Assembly (NCBI RefSeq): GCF_022655595.1
Contig: NZ_CP093379.1
Coordinates: forward strand, 2,926,010-2,990,009
DNA length: 64,000 nucleotides
Source of the DNA: Ignatzschineria rhizosphaerae
Lineage (GTDB): Bacteria; Pseudomonadota; Gammaproteobacteria; Cardiobacteriales; Wohlfahrtiimonadaceae
Direction: 5' to 3'
Numbering within the stretch: the stretch's first letter is position 1; every line of letters begins with the position of its first letter. Of the stretch, positions 16,739-25,326 are shown piece by piece. The notes under the pieces are model-generated. The model was not told where the DNA came from and searched no databases. It saw only the letters and a list, made by a program, of their open reading frames with translations. The translations under genes were made by a program, and so were the position numbers.

Positions 16739-17503
16739 ATGTCAGAAATCAGTATTAAAACACCCGCACAAATCGACGGTATTCGTAAAGCAAATCAAGC
16801 GGTGGCAAATCTTTTAAAGCGTATTAAACCTCATGTGAAAGCCGGAGTAACTACGCAGGAGCTAGATGATCTTATCCATAGTTGGATGACTGAAGATGGT
16901 TTAATCTCGGGCAGTTTAAACTATGGGCAACCACCATTTCCAGGCGCTAGCTGTATCTCTTTAAATCATGTTGTTTGTCATGGTATTCCTGGGGATCGCA
17001 AGTTGAAAGAAGGGGATATTGTTAATATTGATATCTGTCTTGCCAAAGATGGCTTCTTTGGGGATTCGAGCCAAATGTTCTGTGTGGGTGAAGTTTCTAT
17101 TCTTGCGCAGCGTTTAGTTGATGTGACATATGAATGTATGATGCTCGGTATTGAAGAAGTGAAGCCGGGCGCACCGTTTCGTAATATTGGTCGTGCCATT
17201 CAAAAACATGCCCATGCGCATAATTACTCAGTTGTGCAGGATTTTTGTGGTCATGGTGTCGGGCTTGCATTACATGAAGCGCCACAGGTCCTCCATTATG
17301 ATTCTCCAATGGTGACGGAGATTATGGAACCAGGTATGATTTTTACAATTGAGCCGATGATTAATGTAGGAAAGTCTGCAGTAAAAGTTTTAGGTGATGG
17401 TTGGACGGCAGTAACACGCGATAGATCACTAACTGCGCAGTGGGAACACGCCATTTTAGTAACCGAAGAGGGTTATGAGATTTTAAGTTTACCGACCAAC
17501 TAA
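16739..17503 (+). CDS. map: Type I methionine aminopeptidase
   Basis: 254 residues. Removes the initiator methionine from nascent proteins. The pita-bread metal ligands are recognisable: Asn-Ile-Asp-Ile-Cys (Asp), Phe-Gly-Asp-Ser-Ser (Asp), Cys-Gly-His-Gly-Val-Gly (His), Ile-Glu-Pro-Met (Glu) and Gln-Trp-Glu-His (Glu). Val-Cys-His-Gly-Ile-Pro holds the substrate-binding His. In many relatives the second ligand block reads 'GD(S/T)' as here. Separated from ubiH by about 100 bases with no terminator seen. Confidence 0.96.
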   Translation: MSEISIKTPAQIDGIRKANQAVANLLKRIKPHVKAGVTTQELDDLIHSWMTEDGLISGSLNYGQPPFPGASCISLNHVVCHGIPGDRKLKEGDIVNIDICLAKDGFFGDSSQMFCVGEVSILAQRLVDVTYECMMLGIEEVKPGAPFRNIGRAIQKHAHAHNYSVVQDFCGHGVGLALHEAPQVLHYDSPMVTEIMEPGMIFTIEPMINVGKSAVKVLGDGWTAVTRDRSLTAQWEHAILVTEEGYEILSLPTN

Positions 17504-17601
17504 GTGATAATAACTTAAGAAGTCGCATGAACTTGCGGTATATCAAACCGTTTATTGCGGTCATCGTTACAATAAGTTTCAGATAAAATAGGTGAAGTTG
17601 T

Positions 17602-18783
17602 ATGGTACAAGATCATAACAGACGAATTTTAATTTCAGGAGCAGGGCCTATCGGGCTCTCTTTTGCGTTGGGGTTAAAGCATTCTACTCACAAGATTGTG
17701 ATTATTGATCAACATGAAAGGCCAACAGCTGAGCTATTAGAAGAGGATACGAGAATGATTGCGTTATCGCATCGCTCGGTCTCTTTTTTGAAGTCTATAG
17801 ATATTTGGGCTGAGTTAAAGCCTTTTGCCACACCGATTGAGAGTGTTCAGGTTTCAGAAAAAGGATATGCTACAAAAGTAGAACTTTATGCGTCAGAGCA
17901 TGATCTTCATGATTTTGGCGCATTAATACCTTTAGGACGTCTTGTTTTAGGGATGTTAAAGGCAATTGATACTTGTGACAATGTGACCTATCTCGATCAG
18001 ACGCGTTTAACGCATTATGATCTTGATGAAAACCATCAATCTACTGCGCATTGCACTTTAGTAAGTGATGGTAAAAAGCAAATGGAAGTTTTTGATTGGA
18101 TTGTTGCTGCTGAAGGGATGCATTCCCATTTACGAATGCTCTCTGGAATAGAGTCTTATCATAGTGATTATGATCAGGTCGCGGTGATTGCGAGAGCCCG
18201 TTTTACGAATCCGCATCATAATATGGCTTATGAGCGTTTTACAAGTGATGGTCCGCTTGCTTTATTGCCGGTGGGTAGTCATGAAATGGCGGTGGTACTT
18301 ATTGCAGATCGTACAGAAAAAGAGAAGTGGAAAAAGGCATCTGATGCGACTTTTTCTAATGAGGTTATTTATCGTATCGGTTATGATTTGGGCGAAATCG
18401 AGTGGGTATCTACGAGGCATGTTTGGGATTTGACGCTAATGATGCCTAAAGAGGTTTGTAAACCGTGTTTAACCTTAATAGGTAATAGTGCGCACTCCTT
18501 GCATCCTATTGCAGGGCAAGGTTTAAATTTAGGGTTTAGGGATTGTGAATTGTTATTACCCTATTTTGCCGGCAATACGATTCCCTCGCTTCACGATTTA
18601 AAGCGTTATCAGCGTGAAAGACGCTTAGATGTGGTAAAAGTTGTCGGTGCAACAGATTTCCTAGTTAGAAGTTTTGGCATAGATTTACCGGGTGCATCAC
18701 AGATACGTAATTTTGCCCTTAAGGGAGTGAATTTTATTAAGCCGTTAAAAAAACGTATTGCCCGCTTTGGGATGGGGTATTAA
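17602..18783 (+). CDS. ubiH: UbiH-like ubiquinone biosynthesis FAD monooxygenase
   Basis: 393 residues of the UbiH/COQ6 family, aromatic-ring hydroxylases of ubiquinone synthesis at the inner membrane. The FAD-binding Gly-Ala-Gly-Pro-Ile-Gly (12-17) and the second FAD motif Gly-Asn-Ser-Ala-His-Ser-Leu-His-Pro-Ile-Ala-Gly-Gln-Gly (~297) are present; the latter usually starts Gly-Asp, here Gly-Asn. Asp-Thr-Arg-Met-Ile-Ala-Leu-Ser (~49) is the family 'R(A/M)xALS' block. A second paralog follows 46 bases later in the same direction, as in many gammaproteobacteria. Which ring position each attacks cannot be fixed from sequence alone. Confidence 0.88.
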   Translation: MVQDHNRRILISGAGPIGLSFALGLKHSTHKIVIIDQHERPTAELLEEDTRMIALSHRSVSFLKSIDIWAELKPFATPIESVQVSEKGYATKVELYASEHDLHDFGALIPLGRLVLGMLKAIDTCDNVTYLDQTRLTHYDLDENHQSTAHCTLVSDGKKQMEVFDWIVAAEGMHSHLRMLSGIESYHSDYDQVAVIARARFTNPHHNMAYERFTSDGPLALLPVGSHEMAVVLIADRTEKEKWKKASDATFSNEVIYRIGYDLGEIEWVSTRHVWDLTLMMPKEVCKPCLTLIGNSAHSLHPIAGQGLNLGFRDCELLLPYFAGNTIPSLHDLKRYQRERRLDVVKVVGATDFLVRSFGIDLPGASQIRNFALKGVNFIKPLKKRIARFGMGY

Positions 18784-18829
18784 TCATGGGCTGTTTGGGG
18801 TTAAACGTCAGTGCAGATAGAGGAAATAT

Positions 18830-20041
18830 ATGAGTAATCGTTTTGATGTCATTATTAATGGAGCGGGCTTGGTTGGTTCAAGTATCGCAATTGGTCTTGC
18901 TAAAGCTGGGTTTAAAGTGTTAGTGATAGAGTTTCATCCTTTAGAGAAACTCTACCCTCAAGATGATTATGGATTGCGCGTTTCGGCATTTACGCCTTCA
19001 AGTAAAAAGTGGCTAGAATATGTTGATGCTTGGGATGGATTGCAACATACAGGTCGTATTACTCCATTTTTACATATGCATGTATGGGATGAAGGGGGAA
19101 TGGGGGAGTTAACCTTTGATGCTGCCGGCACAGGTTCAGATGCGCTTGGTTGGATCATGGATAATGAAGCAACTCAGGGAGTCTTGATTGATAGAGCGTT
19201 AAAGCTGGATAATATTACGATTTTAGACAATACAAAGCTTGAGTCATTTGAAAAGGTTGCAGGAGATGTTGAAGTTACTTTGAGTAATGGAGATCAATAT
19301 GTGACAGCGCTTATTATTGGGGCAGATGGTGGGCGCTCAATGGTACGGGACTGGGCAAATATTCCAACAACGGGTTGGAGTTATGGACAAAAAACAATAG
19401 TAGGGCAAGTAAGACCTGAGAAAAGTCATGATAATACTTGCTGGCAACGTTTTTTAGATAATGGGCCTTTGGCTTTATTGCCCTTAAATGATGGACGTTG
19501 TTCATTGGCCTGGCATACGACTTATGAAGAAGCAGATGAGCTTTTGGCACTTGATCCTGAGGCTTTTTCAGATCGGTTATCAGAAGGGTTTCAATGGAAG
19601 TTTGGGCGCATTGAGATTGCTGGAGAGCTAGGCGCATATCCTCTTCGATTAAATCATGCGCAAACTTATGTCCGAGAAAATTTTGCGCTTGCTGGTGATG
19701 CTGCGCATTCTATTCATCCACTTGCTGGACTTGGGGTGAATATTGGTTATTTAGATTCCGCGACCCTTGTTGAAGAATTAATCAATGCAAAAAAGGCAGG
19801 AATCTCTTTAGGTGATTTAACAATGTTAAAACGCTATGAAAAACGTCGAAAAGTCCATAATATGTTAATTATGGGATCGATGGATCTCTTTAAGAGAAGC
19901 TCAACTAGTCAATCTAAGGTAGTAAAAGGTGCGAGAAACCTTGGATTGTCGGCTGCAAACAAGCTTCCATTTGTGAAAAGAAAGCTCGCAAGAATGGCAA
20001 TGGGATATTATGGTGATATTCCAAGTTTTGTAAAACCCTAA
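18830..20041 (+). CDS. UbiF/UbiI-like ubiquinone biosynthesis FAD monooxygenase
   Basis: 403 residues, a second UbiH-family hydroxylase. Gly-Ala-Gly-Leu-Val-Gly-Ser (11-17) binds the FAD ADP moiety; Gly-Asp-Ala-Ala-His-Ser-Ile-His-Pro-Leu-Ala-Gly-Leu-Gly (~289) is the canonical distal FAD motif; Leu-Arg-Val-Ser-Ala-Phe-Thr-Pro-Ser-Ser corresponds to the substrate-side block. It probably hydroxylates a different carbon of the quinone ring from its upstream partner. UbiI (C5) and UbiF (C6) assignments are both possible. Preceded by AGAGGAAATAT and followed 16 bases later by the ZapB-like gene, so likely one transcript. Confidence 0.85.
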   Translation: MSNRFDVIINGAGLVGSSIAIGLAKAGFKVLVIEFHPLEKLYPQDDYGLRVSAFTPSSKKWLEYVDAWDGLQHTGRITPFLHMHVWDEGGMGELTFDAAGTGSDALGWIMDNEATQGVLIDRALKLDNITILDNTKLESFEKVAGDVEVTLSNGDQYVTALIIGADGGRSMVRDWANIPTTGWSYGQKTIVGQVRPEKSHDNTCWQRFLDNGPLALLPLNDGRCSLAWHTTYEEADELLALDPEAFSDRLSEGFQWKFGRIEIAGELGAYPLRLNHAQTYVRENFALAGDAAHSIHPLAGLGVNIGYLDSATLVEELINAKKAGISLGDLTMLKRYEKRRKVHNMLIMGSMDLFKRSSTSQSKVVKGARNLGLSAANKLPFVKRKLARMAMGYYGDIPSFVKP

Positions 20042-20057
20042 AAAAGGTAAGAAAATC

Positions 20058-20309
20058 GTGTCAGAAACATTACAAACAGCCTTTGAGGCGCTCGAGAGAA
20101 AAATCGTAGCGCTTGGTGAAGAAAAAAATCGCTTAACAGCTGCATTGACAGAGTCTGAAGAGAAGTATGAAGCGCTACAGGGAGATTTTGGTGCTTATCG
20201 ACAAAACTCAGAACAGGAAAATGGACGTTTAGCTGCGGATAATGCGCTATTATCAGAAAAACTCAATAAGTTGATCTCTCGTGTAGAATCAATGAAACAA
20301 AATATGTAG
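20058..20309 (+). CDS. Small coiled-coil protein, ZapB/TIGR02449-like
   Basis: 83 residues, almost entirely heptad-patterned coiled coil (Leu/Ile/Ala spacing, many Glu/Lys). GTG start with an AAAAAGGTAAG Shine-Dalgarno region. A coiled-coil protein directly upstream of zapA is a common gammaproteobacterial arrangement, and such proteins act as Z-ring-associated factors. The gene is 10 bases ahead of zapA. The ZapB-like role is inferred from context and composition; the sequence itself is low-information. Confidence 0.7.
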   Translation: MSETLQTAFEALERKIVALGEEKNRLTAALTESEEKYEALQGDFGAYRQNSEQENGRLAADNALLSEKLNKLISRVESMKQNM

Positions 20310-20319
20310 GAGTGATTAA

Positions 20320-20601
20320 ATGTCAGAAAACGTCGTTGTTTCAGTTAAAATTGCTAATGAAGAGTATCCTATTAGTACACCAAAATCAGAAGAAGAGGTA
20401 TTGAAGGAATCTGCACTTCGTCTTGATAAAGAGATTGCTAAACTTCGAGAAAAAGGTCGATTGTCGCTTGAGAAAGCAGCGGTGATGGCTGGGATTATCT
20501 TGGCGAGTGAGCTTGTTCGTGCGGAAAAGGGCATTGAGCTCACGGAGTTTAAATTAAAAGAGCAGTTATTAGCTTTAAGTAAAAAGGTTGATGAGTATTA
20601 A
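20320..20601 (+). CDS. zapA: Cell division protein ZapA
   Basis: 93 residues. ZapA is a small cytoplasmic protein that crosslinks FtsZ filaments. N-terminal globular part: Val-Ser-Val-Lys-Ile-Ala-Asn-Glu-Glu-Tyr-Pro-Ile, then Glu-Ser-Ala-Leu-Arg-Leu-Asp-Lys-Glu-Ile; the C-terminal half forms a helix/coiled coil (Ala-Ala-Val-Met-Ala-Gly-Ile-Ile-Leu-Ala-Ser-Glu-Leu). AGGAGTG Shine-Dalgarno. In many relatives 6S RNA follows zapA; the 132-base gap here is too short and shows no 6S fold. Confidence 0.9.
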   Translation: MSENVVVSVKIANEEYPISTPKSEEEVLKESALRLDKEIAKLREKGRLSLEKAAVMAGIILASELVRAEKGIELTEFKLKEQLLALSKKVDEY

Positions 20602-20733
20602 GAATGTTATTGGTAAATGTAGATCAATTTTGCAAATTATCGATAAGCATTAGATAATCAATATTAATCATCGAATAAATAGATGTTGGGTTATAGCCGA
20701 TCTAAATATAACAAATAAGAGAAGAGGATAGAC

Positions 20734-21144
20734 ATGACTTTAAATGAAGAGTTAGCTAAAAATAGCCGCTTGGTGACAGATCTCCCACTTTGTGAAGTGC
20801 GAATTCAAAATGAAGCGCGTTTTCCTTGGATTTTATTAGTTCCAAAGCGCGATAATATTGAGGAAATTACAGATCTTTCGATAGAGGACCAAGAGCAGTT
20901 ATTAAAAGAGCTGCGAATGGCCTCAAAAGTGATGCAAGATTCCTTTGACGCAGATAAGTTAAATATCGGAGCGTTAGGAAATATTGTTAGACAGCTACAC
21001 GTTCACGTGATTGCTCGTTATGAGACAGATCTAGCATGGCCAAATCCAGTTTGGGGATACTTTGAACTAAGTACTCAATATGGTGCTGATGCTTTAGAGC
21101 GCCGTATTACCTTGATTAAAGATGCATTTGATAAGTTAGTATAG
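20734..21144 (+). CDS. HIT family hydrolase
   Basis: 136 residues. Gln-Leu-His-Val-His-Val-Ile-Ala-Arg (~86-94) is the histidine-triad region; the third triad position is Ile rather than His, as seen in a proteobacterial HIT subfamily that continues Asp-x-Ala-Trp-Pro-x-Pro-Val-Trp-Gly, which is present here. Earlier, Phe-Pro-Trp-Ile-Leu-Leu-Val-Pro-Lys-Arg matches the same subfamily. HIT proteins hydrolyse nucleoside phosphoramidates or dinucleotides; the substrate of this subfamily is unknown. RBS GAAGAGGA. Lies 48 bases ahead of yihY. Confidence 0.88.
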   Translation: MTLNEELAKNSRLVTDLPLCEVRIQNEARFPWILLVPKRDNIEEITDLSIEDQEQLLKELRMASKVMQDSFDADKLNIGALGNIVRQLHVHVIARYETDLAWPNPVWGYFELSTQYGADALERRITLIKDAFDKLV

Positions 21145-21191
21145 GTTGCTTTATCTAACGATGATTATGCCTTTGAATATGAAATAGATCT

Positions 21192-22244
21192 ATGAAATCA
21201 ATCATTGAAAAATTAGAAACCTGGCTCTGGTCTGAGACAGGTTCTTTCTTATTAGGACGTAGGGTTCTTCAATTTATCTATCGCATTGTTGTGCAATATC
21301 AAGCGGCAAACTTTAAAGAGCGTGCGCAAGCTTTAACTTATACAACAATGCTCTCGATCGTCCCCTTACTTGCCATTACCTTCTCTATTTTAGCAGGCTT
21401 TGGTGTACACAATGAGTTAGAGCCACTTCTTCGAAATGGCTTAGAGTTTTTAGGGGAAAAAAATGCCAATGACTTCGTCAATGTCTTAATTGGTTTTGTA
21501 GAAAATACCCGCGGAGTGATTCTGGGGGGAGTTGGATTTGTGGTCTTGCTCTATACGGCAATTAACTTGATGACGACAGTTGAATCTGCTTTTAACCGCA
21601 TTTGGAGAGTGGAGAAAGGGCGCCCGCTTCGTGAAAGATTACTCTCTTATGTGATTGTGATTTTAATTGGACCCATTTTTGCTTTTATCGCCTTCTCTTT
21701 TTTATCAAGCTCGATAGTGCTTCGTGTTAGTGGCTATGTCACGAATCCATTTATTAATTTTTTATTAGGGCAAGCGTTTACAATTAGTATTGTGACATTT
21801 GTCGTTTGGCTTGCTTACCTTTTTATTACCTACCGTAAAGTTAATTTGCTTCCGGCATTGATTGGTGCTTTTTTTGCCTCTAATACTTGGTATTTTGTTG
21901 GAAAACTCTTTACCCAATTTGTGGTTCTCTCAGGAAAGCAGTCGCAGATCTATTCTGGGTTTGCAAGTGTTGTGCTCTTTATTATGTGGATGTATTTATC
22001 ATGGCTCATTATTTTAGTGGGAAGTCAGATTGCCTATTATCTTCAATTTAGAGAAAAAATCGCCCATGATGATGAATGTCAAGAAAAGCCCAGTCAGGTT
22101 GAGATTACGCTCTGTTTAGAGGCGAAAGATTTAGATCGGCAAGAGTGGTATGTGAAAAATTTTAAAAGCGAGCGAGTCATTCCTATTATTGATAATCAAG
22201 AAGAAAATACAGAGGCGCTACCTGTAAGGAAAGATAGTAAATAG
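21192..22244 (+). CDS. YihY/BrkB family inner membrane protein
   Basis: 350 residues with about six transmembrane helices (roughly residues 50-75, 100-125, 150-175, 195-220, 225-245, 255-280). Matches Virul_fac_BrkB/YihY: Ala-Gln-Ala-Leu-Thr-Tyr-Thr-Thr-Met-Leu-Ser-Ile-Val-Pro-Leu near 45, Phe-Asn-Arg-Ile-Trp near 134, Tyr-Ser-Gly-Phe-Ala near 253 and Trp-Met-Tyr-Leu-Ser-Trp near 265. A ~70-residue hydrophilic C-terminal tail follows. Once called RNase BN in error; the function remains unclear, possibly transport. Confidence 0.88.
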   Translation: MKSIIEKLETWLWSETGSFLLGRRVLQFIYRIVVQYQAANFKERAQALTYTTMLSIVPLLAITFSILAGFGVHNELEPLLRNGLEFLGEKNANDFVNVLIGFVENTRGVILGGVGFVVLLYTAINLMTTVESAFNRIWRVEKGRPLRERLLSYVIVILIGPIFAFIAFSFLSSSIVLRVSGYVTNPFINFLLGQAFTISIVTFVVWLAYLFITYRKVNLLPALIGAFFASNTWYFVGKLFTQFVVLSGKQSQIYSGFASVVLFIMWMYLSWLIILVGSQIAYYLQFREKIAHDDECQEKPSQVEITLCLEAKDLDRQEWYVKNFKSERVIPIIDNQEENTEALPVRKDSK

Positions 22245-22371
22245 CGGCCTTTCTAATGATCGGTATCGGTATTAGTATCAGTAGGTGAAGCATTGCGATA
22301 AAGATGTTGTTTTATCAGACTAATTTGTGGAGTGAGATGGTTTCATCTTAGTAGATGAATATTAAAAGCGT

Positions 22372-22821
22372 ATGATGCGAGAAAATTTTTGGGAGTTGCC
22401 ACTAGCTCAGTTAACAAAGCTAGAATGGGAAGCGCTCTGTGATGGTTGTGGTTTATGTTGTATTAATAAATTAGAAGATGAAGAGAGCGGTGAGATTCTT
22501 TACACCAATGTTGCGTGTAATCTTTTAGACTTAAAGAGTTGCCAATGTAAGCACTACCTAACACGGCATCAATATGTACCAGAGTGTATTGAACTCTCTA
22601 TCGAGGATATTGACACTTTTCCTTGGCTTCCTAAAACTTGTGCTTATCGATTACGGTTTGAAAATAAGTCCTTACCTTCTTGGCATTACTTAATTTCAAA
22701 AGACAGGTCAAAGGTACGTAAAAATGGGTTATTAAAAGGTGTCTCGCTCATTGCCGAGAGTGATATGAGCGATGATCTTGATCTAGAAGATTATATTGTC
22801 GAAGTATTAGCCGATCTATAG
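22372..22821 (+). CDS. YcgN/UPF0260 cysteine-cluster protein
   Basis: 149 residues. Cys-Asp-Gly-Cys-Gly-Leu-Cys-Cys (~23-30) and later Cys-Asn-Leu-Leu-Asp, Cys-Gln-Cys-Lys-His-Tyr and Pro-x-Thr-Cys-Ala-Tyr-Arg give the Cys pattern of the YkgJ/YcgN zinc- or iron-binding family. Phe-Trp-Glu-Leu-Pro-Leu at the start is a family hallmark. Biochemical role unknown. moaC starts 10 bases after the stop, so the two are probably cotranscribed, although no functional link is established. Confidence 0.9.
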   Translation: MMRENFWELPLAQLTKLEWEALCDGCGLCCINKLEDEESGEILYTNVACNLLDLKSCQCKHYLTRHQYVPECIELSIEDIDTFPWLPKTCAYRLRFENKSLPSWHYLISKDRSKVRKNGLLKGVSLIAESDMSDDLDLEDYIVEVLADL

Positions 22822-22831
22822 TGAGGTAGAG

Positions 22832-23311
22832 ATGGGACAAAATCAGTTAACACATTTAAATGCATCGGGTGATGCGCATATGGTAGATGTCAGTGATAAG
22901 CCTGTAACAAAGCGTACCGCTATTACAACAGGGATGATTACGATGAATAAGGCCGCTTTTCACGCATTAGTTGAAGAGAAGGTCTCTAAAGGGAATGTTC
23001 TTGGGGTTGCTCGTATTGCTGCAATTCAAGGTGCAAAAAAAACAGCAGATTTAATCCCGCTTTGTCATCCGCTTCCTTTAACGAAGGTAAATGTTGAGTT
23101 TAAATTACTTCCTGAAGAGTCGGCAGTTATTGTTGAAACGGAAGTGGCAACAAATGGAGTGACAGGCGTTGAGATGGAAGCTTTAACCGCAACATCAGTT
23201 GCGTTACTGACAATATATGATATGTTAAAGGCAATTGATAAACGGATGGAAATTACTGATATCTCACTTTTACAAAAAAAGGGTGGGAAAAGTGGTGATT
23301 TTGTCCGTTAA
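22832..23311 (+). CDS. moaC: Cyclic pyranopterin monophosphate synthase MoaC
   Basis: 159 residues. MoaC converts the MoaA product to cyclic pyranopterin monophosphate in molybdenum cofactor synthesis. Family blocks are all present: Met-Val-Asp-Val-Ser near 17, Lys-Arg-Thr-Ala, Ile-Pro-Leu-Cys-His-Pro-Leu-Pro-Leu-Thr near 76 with the active-site His, Gly-Val-Thr-Gly-Val-Glu-Met-Glu-Ala-Leu-Thr-Ala near 109, Tyr-Asp-Met-Leu-Lys-Ala and Lys-Lys-Gly-Gly-Lys-Ser-Gly at the end. RBS GAGGTAGAG. No other moa or mog gene is in the window, so the pathway is split around the chromosome. Confidence 0.97.
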   Translation: MGQNQLTHLNASGDAHMVDVSDKPVTKRTAITTGMITMNKAAFHALVEEKVSKGNVLGVARIAAIQGAKKTADLIPLCHPLPLTKVNVEFKLLPEESAVIVETEVATNGVTGVEMEALTATSVALLTIYDMLKAIDKRMEITDISLLQKKGGKSGDFVR

Positions 23312-23383
23312 TAAACGGATTTATTGCAAAAAATTGTGCAATAGATTAATATATCCCTCTTTTATTAGAATTGATGGTGTTCT

Positions 23384-23893
23384 TTGAATTACTCTACATT
23401 ATCCATATGGCAAGCCATTGATCAACGCTATTTAATAGAGAATGATCAGTTACCCGCAAAACTCTTTCCTCGTTTAGAAGAAGCAGTTGAGAAGGTTAAT
23501 GGTGATATTGTTTTGTCATTTAAGGCAGGTCTTGATGAAAATCAACATAAAAGCGTTATGGGCCATGCGTCTGTGAACGTCAGTGTTGAGTGTCAGCGTT
23601 GTCTTGAACCATTTGCTGTTGACCTTAACGTCGATTTTCGATGGGTTCCGGTCAAAAGTGAATATGAAGCAGAGCTTATTGGTGATGATACAGACGTCAT
23701 CGTGATTGAGGAAGTTGATCCTATTGACTTTCTTTATCATCTAGAAGATGAACTGTTGATGGCTTTGCCGATTATCCCTTATCATGCAGATGATGAGCCG
23801 TGCGAAGGACGAGAGTTTTTAAAGAATCAAGAAATGCCAGAAGAAGAGGAAAAGAAAAATCCTTTTGCGGTTCTGACAGATCTATTGGATTAA
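23384..23893 (+). CDS. yceD: YceD/DUF177 protein, 23S rRNA accumulation factor
   Basis: 169 residues. DUF177 pattern: Val-Glu-Cys-Gln-Arg-Cys-Leu-Glu-Pro-Phe near 70 and an acidic second half with Glu-Asp-Glu-Leu-Leu-Met-Ala-Leu-Pro-Ile-Ile-Pro and Glu-Pro-Cys-Glu. YceD affects 23S rRNA accumulation in E. coli and lies directly before rpmF in most proteobacteria, as here. An in-frame stop at 23372 leaves TTG 23384 as the only plausible start, with a weak GATGG ribosome site; a rare start may hold expression low. Confidence 0.88.
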   Translation: MNYSTLSIWQAIDQRYLIENDQLPAKLFPRLEEAVEKVNGDIVLSFKAGLDENQHKSVMGHASVNVSVECQRCLEPFAVDLNVDFRWVPVKSEYEAELIGDDTDVIVIEEVDPIDFLYHLEDELLMALPIIPYHADDEPCEGREFLKNQEMPEEEEKKNPFAVLTDLLD

Positions 23894-23959
23894 GATAGTA
23901 GTTTCTATCACTTGAAAGTTTCTATCACTAAAATATAGTGTAATTTAGGAGTTGTTAAA

Positions 23960-24154
23960 ATGGCTGTACAAAAATCGAAGGTAACTCGTTCAAAAAGAGG
24001 AATGCGTCGTGCGCATGATTTTTTAACTGCGCGTCCTGTAAGTATTGATAAAACATCTGGTGAAACACATTTACGTCACCATGTTACTGCAGACGGATAC
24101 TATCGTGGTCGTAAAGTGATCACTAAAAATGAACAAGTTATCGATCAAGAATAA
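23960..24154 (+). CDS. rpmF: 50S ribosomal protein L32
   Basis: 64 residues. [19 protein letters not shown] at the N-terminus is diagnostic of L32. It lacks the zinc cysteines of C+ paralogs, so this is the zinc-independent type seen in gammaproteobacteria. Strong AGGAG. It joins translation to the phospholipid/fatty-acid genes that follow. Confidence 0.97.
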   Translation: MAVQKSKVTRSKRGMRRAHDFLTARPVSIDKTSGETHLRHHVTADGYYRGRKVITKNEQVIDQE

Positions 24155-24189
24155 TCCTTATATTTAGGATCGATAGACAATTATCGAAG

Positions 24190-24236
24190 AACCTACGCAT
24201 CATCTTGATTGTAAAGATAAGCGTAGGTTTTTTATT
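24190..24236 (+). terminator. Terminator/attenuator between rpmF and plsX
   Basis: AACCTACGC (24190-24198) and GCGTAGGTT (24221-24229) with inner ATCTT/AAGAT pairing, followed by TTTTTATT. It should end much of the rpmF transcript, with partial read-through or a separate promoter serving plsX. Confidence 0.85.
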
Positions 24237-24269
24237 ATTAAATATTAAAAAGTATTAGGAATCGCCAAA

Positions 24270-25316
24270 GTGATTGAGAATAATCAGGCGCAAATCAAAC
24301 TCGCAGTAGATATGATGAGTGGTGATAATGGCGCTCAAGAATTTTTACCCGCAGTTGTAAATGCTTTGAGAACACATGATAACCTTATTGTTTTAGCCGT
24401 TGGCAAAGAAGAGGTATTAATGCCTTTTTTAGAGAATGAACCATTCTTTAAATCAGGACGTATTGAGTTAGTACCGGCAACAGAAGTTGTTGAGATGGAT
24501 GATGCGCCACAAAGTGCATTACGCAATAAAAAAGATTCTTCAATGCGTGTTGCGATCAATTGTGTGAAAGATGGTAAAGCTGATGCCGCAATGTCTGCGG
24601 GTAATACAGGGGCATTATTAGCGACTGCAAAATTTGTATTGAAAACATTACCAGGGATTATGCGTCCTGCAATTTGTACCTCTATTCCTTCTCTTAGATC
24701 ACGTGGTTACGTGCATATGTTAGACCTTGGTGCTAATGTAGATGTGACACCTGAGCATCTTTATCAATTTGCTGTAATGGGGTCGTTGCTCTCCTCCGCA
24801 GTAAGCCTTGATCCTCGACCTAAAGTTTCATTAATGAATATCGGCACAGAGGCAATGAAGGGGAATGAGCTTGTTCGGGGAACGGTGCCTTTAATGGAAG
24901 CATCTGATCTTAACTATGTTGGTTTTACGGAACCTGATGGGATCTTTTTTGATGATGTTGATGTCATTGTTTCAGATGGCTTTACAGGAAATATAGCCTT
25001 AAAGACATTAGAAGGGACGGTTAAAATGATCGTAAAGCAACTTTCTAATTCTTTTAAAAAGAATCTTTTTACAAAATGTGCAGCTGTAGTTTCTATGCCC
25101 GTATTAAAAGATCTTAAAAATGGAATGGATCCGCGTAAACACAATGGTGCAAGTCTTTTAGGACTTCGTGGGATTGTTGTTAAATCTCATGGTAATGCTG
25201 ACCGTATCTCTTTTCAAAATGCGATTGAGATTTCTGTTAAGCTTGTAGAACAACAAATCATCGAGAAGATGAGAAAACAATTTGAATCTGCGGAAAATGG
25301 GCAGTTAGACGAATAG
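24270..25316 (+). CDS. plsX: Phosphate acyltransferase PlsX
   Basis: 348 residues. PlsX makes acyl-phosphate from acyl-ACP for PlsY, the first step of phosphatidate synthesis, as a peripheral membrane protein. Visible: Ala-Val-Asp-Met-Met-Ser-Gly-Asp near residue 12 (usually AxDxMGGD; here Met-Ser-Gly), Ala-Met-Ser-Ala-Gly-Asn-Thr-Gly-Ala near 107, Arg-Pro-Ala near 130, Asp-Leu-Gly-Ala-Asn-Val near 151, and Val-Ser-Asp-Gly-Phe-Thr-Gly-Asn near 234. GTG start at 24270 with AGGA nine bases upstream. The stop is 10 bases before the fabH ATG. Confidence 0.95.
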   Translation: MIENNQAQIKLAVDMMSGDNGAQEFLPAVVNALRTHDNLIVLAVGKEEVLMPFLENEPFFKSGRIELVPATEVVEMDDAPQSALRNKKDSSMRVAINCVKDGKADAAMSAGNTGALLATAKFVLKTLPGIMRPAICTSIPSLRSRGYVHMLDLGANVDVTPEHLYQFAVMGSLLSSAVSLDPRPKVSLMNIGTEAMKGNELVRGTVPLMEASDLNYVGFTEPDGIFFDDVDVIVSDGFTGNIALKTLEGTVKMIVKQLSNSFKKNLFTKCAAVVSMPVLKDLKNGMDPRKHNGASLLGLRGIVVKSHGNADRISFQNAIEISVKLVEQQIIEKMRKQFESAENGQLDE

Positions 25317-25326
25317 GTTGGATGGG

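Noticed and set aside
20602-20733. Possible 6S RNA after zapA, its usual place in gammaproteobacteria
   Set aside because: The gap is only 132 bases, shorter than 6S RNA, and shows no long hairpin with a central bubble.
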